Assembly: GCA_023441105.1 (NCBI GenBank)
Contig: JAEZQX010000035.1
Coordinates: 1 to 5,942, forward strand
Reading direction: 5' to 3'
Origin: Pseudomonadota bacterium
GTDB taxonomy: Bacteria > Pseudomonadota > Gammaproteobacteria > Burkholderiales > Burkholderiaceae
DNA: 5,942 bases
How positions within the stretch are numbered: position 1 is the stretch's first letter; each line of letters begins with the position of its first letter. Below are positions 1 through 4,839 of the stretch, piece by piece. Both the position numbers and the translations under genes were made by a program. A model generated the notes under the pieces. That model had not been told where the DNA came from, did no database searches, and worked only from the letters and a program-made list of their open reading frames with translations.

Positions 1-35
1 CCCCGGGCCGGCCCCCCGGCCACCCGGGGGCGGGG
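1..35 (-). terminator. GC-rich stem-loop downstream of pstS
   Basis: A strong inverted repeat lies about 28 nt past the pstS stop. CCCCGGG (1-7) pairs with CCCGGGG (23-29), and inside it CCGG (8-11) pairs with CCGG (16-19) around a CCCC loop, with a 3-nt bulge. No T-tract is visible on the minus strand before the window ends, so a classical intrinsic terminator is not proven. In E. coli the pstS-pstC gap also carries a repeat-type stem-loop, which fits a role in partial termination or in protecting pstS mRNA so that the binding protein is made in excess. That role here is inference. The repeat may continue outside the window. Confidence 0.45.
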
Positions 36-62
36 CCCGATGCTACGGCAGGTGCCGCCGGA

Positions 63-1094
63 TCACCGGGCGGCCAGGTCGCCGACGCCCTTGATGTCCT
101 TCCAGGTTGCCTCGATCAGCGGGATCGTGGCATCGGGCATCGGCACGTAGTCGAGCTCGAGGGCGAGGTCCTTGCCTTCGGCCAGGGCCCACTTGAAGAA
201 CTTCAGCACCTCGACCGCCTGGTCCGGCTTGGCCGGGGTCTTGTGCATCAGGATGAAGCTCGCCGAGGTGATCGGCCAGGCGTCCGCTGCCGGCTGGTTG
301 TTGAGGCTGATGCCGAGGCCGGGGGCCTTGGACCAGTCCGCGCCCGCGGCTGCGGCGGCGAAGCTCTTGTCCTCGGGTTGTACCGTCTTGCCGGCCTTGT
401 TCACCACCGCGGTGTGGGAAAGCTTGTTCTGCTTGGCGTACGCATACTCGACGTAGCCGATCGAACCGGACAGCTTCATCACGTTCGCTGCCACGCCGGC
501 GTTGCCCTTGCCGCCGATGCCGCTCGGCCAGTTGACCGTCTTGCCGGCGCCGACGTCCGACTTGAACTGCGGCGCCACTTCGGCAAGGTAGGTGGTGAAG
601 ACGGCGGTGGTGCCGGAGGAATCGGAACGATAGACCGGGGTGATGGCCTGGTCCGGCAGCTTGAGCCCGGAATTGAGCTTGGCGATGGCGGGGTCGTTCC
701 ACTTCTTGACCTTGCCGCTGTAGATCGCGGCGATCACGCCGGCGTCCAGCACCATCTTGCCCGGTGTCACGCCTTCGACGTTGACCACCGGCACGACGCC
801 GCCGATCACGGCGGGGAACTGGACCAGCCCCGCTTTCTCGAGCTCGTCGCCAGGGACCGGATCGTCCGACGCACCGAAGTCGACGGTCTTCGCCTTGATC
901 TGCTTGACGCCGCCGCCGGAGCCGATCGCCTGGTAGTTGACCGCGTTGCCGGTCTTGGCCTTGTAGACCTCGGCCCATTTCGCATACACGGGAGCCGGGA
1001 AGGTGGCGCCGGCGCCGGTGATGTCGGCGGCGGACGCGGTGTAGGGCAGGACCGCTAGCGCGGCGCCCGCGAAGAGAAGGGAGGTCGGTTTCAT
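63..1094 (-). CDS. pstS: Phosphate ABC transporter periplasmic substrate-binding protein PstS
   Basis: This is the high-affinity phosphate receptor that delivers phosphate to the PstCAB inner-membrane transporter and takes part in Pho regulon signalling. The 343-residue length matches E. coli PstS (346). Residues 1-22 form a Sec signal peptide: Lys2, a hydrophobic core and an A-S-A cleavage site at 20-22. The mature protein opens with the family motif TGAGATFPAPVYAKW (26-40). By alignment with E. coli PstS, every phosphate ligand is present: Thr31, Phe32, Ser59 (IGSGGG), Asp77 (DFGASDDP), Arg156 and Ser160-Gly161-Thr162 (YRSDSSGTT). Other conserved blocks are KKWNDPAIAKLN, GGKGNAGVA, GYVEYAYAKQN and DAWPITSASFILMHK. 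The start is supported by GAGGA (minus strand, 1104-1108) 9 nt upstream of ATG and by the signal peptide. A Pho box lies upstream. The rest of a pst operon would be off the left edge. The identification is very secure. Confidence 0.97.
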   Translation of the reverse strand: MKPTSLLFAGAALAVLPYTASAADITGAGATFPAPVYAKWAEVYKAKTGNAVNYQAIGSGGGVKQIKAKTVDFGASDDPVPGDELEKAGLVQFPAVIGGVVPVVNVEGVTPGKMVLDAGVIAAIYSGKVKKWNDPAIAKLNSGLKLPDQAITPVYRSDSSGTTAVFTTYLAEVAPQFKSDVGAGKTVNWPSGIGGKGNAGVAANVMKLSGSIGYVEYAYAKQNKLSHTAVVNKAGKTVQPEDKSFAAAAAGADWSKAPGLGISLNNQPAADAWPITSASFILMHKTPAKPDQAVEVLKFFKWALAEGKDLALELDYVPMPDATIPLIEATWKDIKGVGDLAAR

Positions 1095-1110
1095 GCTCGG
1101 GAATCCTCGT

Positions 1111-1129
1111 TTGGCTGGACGACAGCCGA
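1111..1129 (-). other. Possible 5' UTR stem-loop of pstS
   Basis: GGCTG (1113-1117) and CAGCC (1123-1127) are a perfect inverted repeat around a 5-nt loop. The stem extends by a G-U and an A-U pair at the base. It falls between the presumed pstS transcription start and the GAGGA ribosome-binding site, so the mRNA would begin close to a small hairpin that leaves the ribosome-binding site free. This could stabilise the transcript. Stems of this size are common by chance in DNA this GC-rich. Confidence 0.25.
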
Positions 1130-1146
1130 AACGTTAATGGCGGCGT

Positions 1147-1164
1147 GTGACAGTTTCATGACGT
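1147..1164 (-). promoter_or_regulatory. Pho box (PhoB-binding site) of the pstS promoter
   Basis: Read on the minus strand, the site is ACGTCAT-GAAA-CTGTCAC. This matches 15 of 18 positions of the E. coli Pho box (CTGTCAT-AWAW-CTGTCAY): two 7-bp direct repeats spaced by 4 bp. It lies 52 bp upstream of the pstS ATG. In Pho-regulated promoters the box takes the place of the -35 element. An AT-rich stretch, ATTAACGT (1131-1138 on the minus strand), follows; its TAACGT begins 10 nt after the box, a suitable -10 spacing although the match to TATAAT is poor. PhoB activation of pstS under phosphate limitation is the expected regulation. Confidence 0.8.
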
Positions 1165-1222
1165 CGACCCTCCGGCAAAGGCGGATTCGGCCCCGGCCGG
1201 AGAGCGAGCCACGGGGAAGTGG

Positions 1223-1262
1223 CTGTCACAAAGCCGTCAACCAATCGGTCATGCTCCCGTCA
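1223..1262 (+). promoter_or_regulatory. GTCA repeat array resembling tandem Pho boxes in the opposite orientation
   Basis: Four GTCA cores occur at 1225, 1236, 1248 and 1259, spaced 11, 12 and 11 bp, which is the helical-turn spacing of PhoB repeats. The first two form CTGTCAC-AAAG-CCGTCAA (1223-1240), matching 14 of 18 Pho-box positions on the plus strand. The array therefore faces away from pstS, towards the 3' end of the neighbouring dehydrogenase gene. A further CGTCACGAA occurs at both 1258-1266 and 1287-1295. It may be an auxiliary PhoB site for pstS, a promoter for antisense RNA, or chance. The periodicity is seen directly; function is inference. Confidence 0.4.
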
Positions 1263-1318
1263 CGAAGCTTTTCGACCCGACGCAATCGTCACGAATTCAA
1301 GGACTTGGCACCGCCTGG

Positions 1319-2812
1319 TCACAGGTCTGGCGAGCTCAGCAAACGCTGTGCCGAGCGGATCCGGCCGTCCGCGCGCAGGCTGGCGAGCGCCGCCGCCACC
1401 TGTTCGAGCAGCACCCGGTTGTCCGCCAGGTCGCCGAAGACCGACCGCTCGGCCAGCACCGCCGCCGCCGCCGCGCCGCTGTCGCCCCTACGCGCCAGCG
1501 GCTGCAGCCTGTCGGCGAGCGGATCGTCGGGACGGAACTCGCTGCCATCCTCGGCAAGCCCCTGGAGATAGCCGATCCAGGCGGCGATCACCAGCGCCAG
1601 CCGGCGGATCGGCCGACCCTGCAGGAGATTGGCGCGTACCGAAGGCAGTACCCGCAGCGGCAACTTCTGCGAGCCGTCCATCGCAATCTGGGCGGTCTGG
1701 TGGGCGAGCGCCGGGTTGGCAAAGCGCGCCAGCAGGCTGTCGCAGTAGTTTGGCGCGATGCCGAGCAGCTCCGGATCGAGGCCCGGAATGACCTCGCGCA
1801 GCCACAGCTCCTCGACCAGGCCTCGCAACGCCGGTTGCGCCACCGCCGCGTCGACGGTGGCGAGCCCGGCGGGCATCGCCAGCCAGGCGAGCGCCGAATG
1901 CGCGGCATTGAGCAGGCGCAGCTTCATCGCCTCGTAGGGGCGTACGTCGGCAACGATCTGAACGCCGCTTTCCTCGAGCGACGGCCGCGGTCCGGCGAAA
2001 TCATCCGCGATCACCCACTGGCGGAATTGCTCGGTCACGACCGGCCAGGCATCGTCGACGCCGAGCAGGTCGGCAACGAGCCGGCGCTGGTCCGCGCCGG
2101 TGCGCGGCACGATGCGGTCGACCATGGTGTTCGGAAAGCGCAGTCGCTCCTCGATCCAGGCGGATTCGCCGGCGCCGGTCGCGGCGTCGAACTGCAGCAC
2201 CAGCGCCCGCAACAGGTCGCCGTTGCCGGCGAGGTTGTCGCAGGACAGGATGGTGAGGGGCGCAAGGCGGCGCTGCCGGCGCAGTCGTATTGCCGCATGC
2301 AGCAGGCCGACCGCGCTGCGCGGCGCCCGCGGCCGGGACAGGTCGTGGGCGATGTCCTGCCGGGCGACGTCCAGGGCAGGGTGCTCCGATGCGGCGACAT
2401 GGCCGTAGCCTTTTTCGGTGACGGTGAGCGTGACCCAGCGGGTGGCGGGAGCGGCGATCCGCTCGACCACCTGCCAGGGATCCTCCTGCGCGACCAGCAG
2501 CTCGCGCAGCGAGCCGATGACACGGGCGCGATCGCCGGCCGCGTCGCGTTCCACCAGCGTGTAGTAGCCTTCCTGGGGCGCCAGCGCATCGCGCGTGGCG
2601 GGATTGCGCAGGCTGACGCCGCAAATGCCCCAGCCGGTTGCGCCGCCTTCCAGGGCCTCGTCGAGATAGGCTGCCTGGTGGGCACGAAAGAAGTTGCCCA
2701 CGCCGAGATGCACCACGCCGACCGATGCCGCTTCGATCGGATAGCCGGGCCGCTGGATGCGTGATGGCAGGGTTGCGATGGCAGCGGAGCCGAGGCGATG
2801 GCGGTCGGTCAT
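1319..2812 (-). CDS. Mannitol dehydrogenase family oxidoreductase (probable D-mannonate oxidoreductase/fructuronate reductase or mannitol 2-dehydrogenase)
   Basis: An NAD(P)-dependent long-chain polyol dehydrogenase of 497 residues, the usual size (P. fluorescens mannitol 2-dehydrogenase about 493, E. coli UxuB 486). The N-terminal dinucleotide fold has VGNFFRAHQ (38-46), followed by SCDNLAGNG (190-198) and FPNTMVDRIVP (226-236). The catalytic triad of the family is present in MKLRLLNAAH as Lys297, Asn302 and His305, with the spacing of K295/N300/H303 in the Pseudomonas enzyme. Sequence alone does not separate mannitol from mannonate activity. Neighbouring kdgK and idnD favour D-fructuronate/D-mannonate interconversion on the way to 2-keto-3-deoxygluconate. 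I chose the ATG at 2812 because GAGAA lies 5 nt upstream; the frame extends 8 codons further to a TTG (2834-2836) that lacks a ribosome-binding site. It is divergent from idnD. Confidence 0.93.
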   Translation of the reverse strand: MTDRHRLGSAAIATLPSRIQRPGYPIEAASVGVVHLGVGNFFRAHQAAYLDEALEGGATGWGICGVSLRNPATRDALAPQEGYYTLVERDAAGDRARVIGSLRELLVAQEDPWQVVERIAAPATRWVTLTVTEKGYGHVAASEHPALDVARQDIAHDLSRPRAPRSAVGLLHAAIRLRRQRRLAPLTILSCDNLAGNGDLLRALVLQFDAATGAGESAWIEERLRFPNTMVDRIVPRTGADQRRLVADLLGVDDAWPVVTEQFRQWVIADDFAGPRPSLEESGVQIVADVRPYEAMKLRLLNAAHSALAWLAMPAGLATVDAAVAQPALRGLVEELWLREVIPGLDPELLGIAPNYCDSLLARFANPALAHQTAQIAMDGSQKLPLRVLPSVRANLLQGRPIRRLALVIAAWIGYLQGLAEDGSEFRPDDPLADRLQPLARRGDSGAAAAAVLAERSVFGDLADNRVLLEQVAAALASLRADGRIRSAQRLLSSPDL

Positions 2813-2980
2813 GGGCGTTCTCGAGGATGCCGCCAACGTCGCTGGCGATTATGAGTTTCGGCTTGCGCGGCCGACGGCGTCCGGATCCGCCGGCATGCGG
2901 GTCCAGTCCCGGCTGAACTAGTATACGAACGGCAGGCGGCGCGGCGCCGTCGAGCAACGACTACGGGACGGGAGGCGACG
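2813..2980. promoter_or_regulatory. Divergent promoter region between the mannitol dehydrogenase family gene and idnD
   Basis: This 168-bp spacer must drive both genes. On the minus strand CATAAT (2848-2853) is a 5/6 match to a -10 box for the leftward gene, but no convincing -35 sits 16-18 bp away, so activation or a weak promoter is likely. The perfect palindrome GTATAC (2921-2926), inside CTAGTATAC (2918-2926), lies 55 bp before the idnD ATG. It resembles the GTATAC-centred operators of some FCD-type GntR regulators of sugar-acid genes. For idnD, GGGAGG (2970-2975) ends 5 nt before ATG and is a strong ribosome-binding site. Promoter positions are tentative; that a promoter region exists follows from the divergent arrangement. 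Confidence 0.55.
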
Positions 2981-4018
2981 ATGCTCGAATGCAAGGTCTA
3001 CGCGGCCAACGACTTGCGGGTCGAGGAGGTGCCGGTGCCGGAGCCGCAGGCCGGCGAGGTGCTGGTGCGGCTGGGCGCCGCCGGGATCTGCGGCTCGGAC
3101 ATGCACTATTACTTCCATGGCGGCGTCGGCAGCTTTCGCATCCGCGAGCCGCTCACGCCGGGACATGAGGCCTCGGGCGTGGTGGCCGCGGTGGGACGCG
3201 GCGTCACCCGCGTCAAGGCGGGCGAGCGCATCGCGATCAACCCGTCGCGCTGGTGCGGCCAGTGCCCGGCGTGTCGCGAAGGCCGCGAGAACCTTTGCGC
3301 CAACATGCGCTTCCTCGGCAGTGCCAGCGTCTTCCCTCATATGCAGGGCATGTTTCGCGAGTACTTCGTGATGCCGGAGCGGCAGTGCGTGCGAGTCGAC
3401 TCGGACGTGTCGCTGGAGGAAATCGCGATGTCGGAGCCGCTGTCGGTGGCGCTGCATTCCGCCACCCGCGCCGGCAACCTGCTGGGCAAGCGGGTGCTGA
3501 TCACCGGCAGCGGCACCATCGGCTGCATGATGGTGCTTGCCGCGCGGCTCGGCGGCGCGGCGCACATCGCGATCACCGATGTCGTCGACCATCCGCTGTC
3601 GGTTGCCCGCCAGGTCGGCGCCGACCAGGTGGTGCGCAGCGACGCGTTGCCGGCGCAGGCGAAGCTGAGCGAGGTGATCGGTGGCGAGCCCGACGTGGCC
3701 TTCGAGGTTTCGGGCGCGGTGCCGGCGCTGGCTGCTGCCCTCGAGACGGTGCGGCGCGGCGGCATCATCGTCCAGGTGGGAACGCTGCCGCCGGACGGCA
3801 TGCATCTCCTCGCCAACCAGATCATGGCGCGCGAGCTCGACCTGCGCGGCTCGTTCCGCTTCGGCAACGTCTTCGACATCGCGGTGCAGGCGATCGCCGC
3901 CCGCCGCGTGGACGTGCGACCGGTGCTCTCCGGCACGCATCCGCTCGTCGACGCGGCCGCTGCCATCACCTTGGCCCGCGACAAGACGCGCAGCATGAAG
4001 GTGCAGTTGCGGCCTTGA
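2981..4018 (+). CDS. idnD: L-idonate 5-dehydrogenase-like zinc-dependent dehydrogenase
   Basis: A 345-residue medium-chain dehydrogenase that oxidises a sugar acid at C5 (L-idonate to 5-keto-D-gluconate in E. coli IdnD; related enzymes take L-gulonate to D-fructuronate). Catalytic zinc ligands are Cys37 (GICGSDMHYY), His62-Glu63 (GHEASG) and Glu152 (SEPLSVALH). The structural zinc site is Cys92, Cys95, Cys98 and Cys106 in C-x2-C-x2-C-x7-C. The nucleotide fold has GSGTIG (176-181), and Asp200 at the end of the second strand suggests NAD(H) preference. Blocks shared specifically with E. coli IdnD are VGxFxI, AINPS, MRF-GSA-xFPH (109-120), LRGSFRF and DKT--KVQL at the C-terminus. ATG 2981 follows GGGAGG at 5-nt spacing. 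The family is certain; whether L-idonate or L-gulonate is the true substrate cannot be read from the sequence. Confidence 0.93.
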   Translation: MLECKVYAANDLRVEEVPVPEPQAGEVLVRLGAAGICGSDMHYYFHGGVGSFRIREPLTPGHEASGVVAAVGRGVTRVKAGERIAINPSRWCGQCPACREGRENLCANMRFLGSASVFPHMQGMFREYFVMPERQCVRVDSDVSLEEIAMSEPLSVALHSATRAGNLLGKRVLITGSGTIGCMMVLAARLGGAAHIAITDVVDHPLSVARQVGADQVVRSDALPAQAKLSEVIGGEPDVAFEVSGAVPALAAALETVRRGGIIVQVGTLPPDGMHLLANQIMARELDLRGSFRFGNVFDIAVQAIAARRVDVRPVLSGTHPLVDAAAAITLARDKTRSMKVQLRP

Positions 4019-4040
4019 TCCTCGCCACCGGACTGCCGAT

Positions 4041-4062
4041 CTTTTCCCGCAAGTGGGGCGAG
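4041..4062 (+). repeat. Imperfect extragenic palindrome downstream of idnD, possible transcription stop
   Basis: CTTTTCCC (4041-4048) pairs with GGGGCGAG (4055-4062) around a GCAAGT loop, with one mismatch and two G-U pairs, beginning 23 nt after the idnD stop. An outer pair, CCTCGCC (4020-4026) and GGCGAGG (4057-4063), offers an alternative fold. No T-tract follows, so it is not a textbook terminator. The pattern CCC-GCAAG-GGG recalls the short extragenic palindromes common in GC-rich proteobacteria, perhaps a decayed copy. The repeat family is not identified. Confidence 0.3.
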
Positions 4063-4117
4063 GGGCTGCCGTTCGACCAGGGCCGTGTCGCAGCGTCGGC
4101 GAGCACCACGGAAGCGG

Positions 4118-4146
4118 TTGCCTTACGTGTAAGTAAGGAATAAGAT
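4118..4146 (+). promoter_or_regulatory. Promoter with embedded operator for the toxin-antitoxin operon
   Basis: TTGCCT (4118-4123, 4/6 to -35) and TAAGAT (4141-4146, 4/6 to -10) are separated by exactly 17 bp. The spacer overlaps an inverted repeat, CCTTAC-GTGTAA-GTAAGG (4121-4138), and a nested one, CTTAC-GT-GTAAG (4122-4133). AbrB/MazE-fold antitoxins typically autorepress by binding palindromes overlapping their own promoter, so this arrangement fits an autoregulatory operator. The inverted repeat is seen directly; promoter and operator function are inference. Confidence 0.5.
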
Positions 4147-4186
4147 GAAAGTGTCGAAGCCGTCCCACGCGAGCCCTTGACGAGTT

Positions 4187-4429
4187 ATGAGTACTGCGAC
4201 CCTGACCAGCAAAGGCCAGATCACCATCCCTGCCGCGGTGCGAGAAGCTCTTGGCGTGGGGGCGGGGGATCGCGTGGAGTTCGTGGAAATCGCCCCGGGC
4301 CGCTACGAGTTCATTGCAGCAACGCGGCCGGTGACCGAGTTGAAGGGAATGTTCGTCAAGCCGAAGAAGCCAGTCTCGATCGAGGAGATGAATGCCGCCA
4401 TTGCGAGGCGCGGCGCCTCCGCCAAGTGA
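4187..4429 (+). CDS. AbrB/MazE-family antitoxin of a type II toxin-antitoxin pair
   Basis: An 80-residue protein that should bind and neutralise the following PIN toxin and repress the operon. Residues 2-50 form a SpoVT-AbrB swapped-hairpin DNA-binding domain: STATLTSKGQITIPAAVREAL-GV-GDRVEF is the family signature (K-G-Q-I-T-I-P at 9-15). The C-terminal part (from about 53, VTELKGMFVKPKKPVSIEEMNAAIARRGA) is the usual toxin-contacting tail. The ATG at 4187 matches the family start exactly. Its ribosome-binding site is weak (GAG 2 nt upstream). The stop overlaps the toxin start as GTGA, giving translational coupling. Base composition is about 62-65% GC against 70% or more in idnD, which suggests acquisition. 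Family is very sure, partner by position. Confidence 0.92.
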   Translation: MSTATLTSKGQITIPAAVREALGVGAGDRVEFVEIAPGRYEFIAATRPVTELKGMFVKPKKPVSIEEMNAAIARRGASAK

Positions 4430-4821
4430 TCGGACTCGATACCAACGTCCTGGTGCGCTACATCATGCAGGACGACTCCCGTCAGTCGCCATTGGCCACG
4501 CGCCTGCTGGAATCCCTCCGACCTTCGACGCCGGGCTTCGTGCCGCTGGTGGCCGTGGTGGAGTTGGTATGGGTCCTCTCTTCCGCGTATGGGCTTGACC
4601 GGGTCCAGATCGTCTCGGTGCTGGAAGGCTTGCTCCGGACCAAGGAGATCGTCGTCGAGCGGGCTGATATGGTCTGGAAGGCATTGCGCTTGTTTCAGCG
4701 CGGAAATGCCGACTTTGCGGATTGCCTCATCGAGCGGAGCGCGGCGTCTGCTGGTTGCAGCTGGACCGTGACCTTCGATCGGGGCGCCGTAAAAGGTTGC
4801 GGCATGCGGCTGGTCGATTGA
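4426..4821 (+). CDS. vapC: PIN-domain ribonuclease toxin (VapC type)
   Basis: A 131-residue single-domain PIN protein, full length for VapC toxins, which act as Mg-dependent RNases on tRNA or rRNA. The acidic metal site is intact: Asp5 (GLDTNVLVRY), Glu46 (VAVVELVWVL), Asp96/Asp99 (NADFADCLI) and Asp118 (TFDRGA). The GTG start at 4426 is inferred: it overlaps the antitoxin stop by 4 nt (GTGA) and places the first PIN strand immediately at the N-terminus, as is normal. The same frame is open back to 4177, but that stretch is antisense-like shadow of the antitoxin. Expression would depend on coupling with the antitoxin. It is probably functional, since no key residue is lost. The RNA target is unknown. 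Confidence 0.92.
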   Translation: MIGLDTNVLVRYIMQDDSRQSPLATRLLESLRPSTPGFVPLVAVVELVWVLSSAYGLDRVQIVSVLEGLLRTKEIVVERADMVWKALRLFQRGNADFADCLIERSAASAGCSWTVTFDRGAVKGCGMRLVD

Positions 4822-4839
4822 CAAGCCGCCGCCCGAAGC

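Noticed and set aside
243..1058. Long plus-strand open frame of 271 codons opposite pstS
   Set aside because: It is the antisense shadow of a confidently identified gene in GC-rich DNA; the translation is rich in R, G, A, D and H with no recognisable domain.
1264..1275. CGAA-GCTT-TTCG small dyad between pstS and the dehydrogenase gene as a terminator
   Set aside because: Only a 4-bp stem with no T-tract after it; too weak to call.
1567..2746. Further GATAGCC half-sites at 1567-1573 and 2740-2746
   Set aside because: Both are inside coding sequence (encoding Gly-Tyr) without a paired arm, so they are not credible copies of the kdgK dyad.
1700..2764. Plus-strand open frame of 354 codons opposite the mannitol dehydrogenase family gene
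   Set aside because: Low-complexity shadow translation; the minus-strand product carries all family motifs.
2813..2836. Eight-codon N-terminal extension of the mannitol dehydrogenase family protein from a TTG start
   Set aside because: No ribosome-binding site precedes the TTG, while ATG 2812 has GAGAA at 5-nt spacing and gives the normal family length.
2918..4168. Minus-strand open frame of 416 codons covering idnD and its flanks
   Set aside because: The product is His/Arg/Ala-rich shadow sequence without motifs, and idnD on the other strand is complete with zinc and nucleotide sites.
4177..4425. Extension of the PIN toxin frame upstream through the whole antitoxin region
   Set aside because: It overlaps the clear AbrB-fold antitoxin and adds low-complexity residues before the PIN domain; GTG 4426 is the conventional coupled start.
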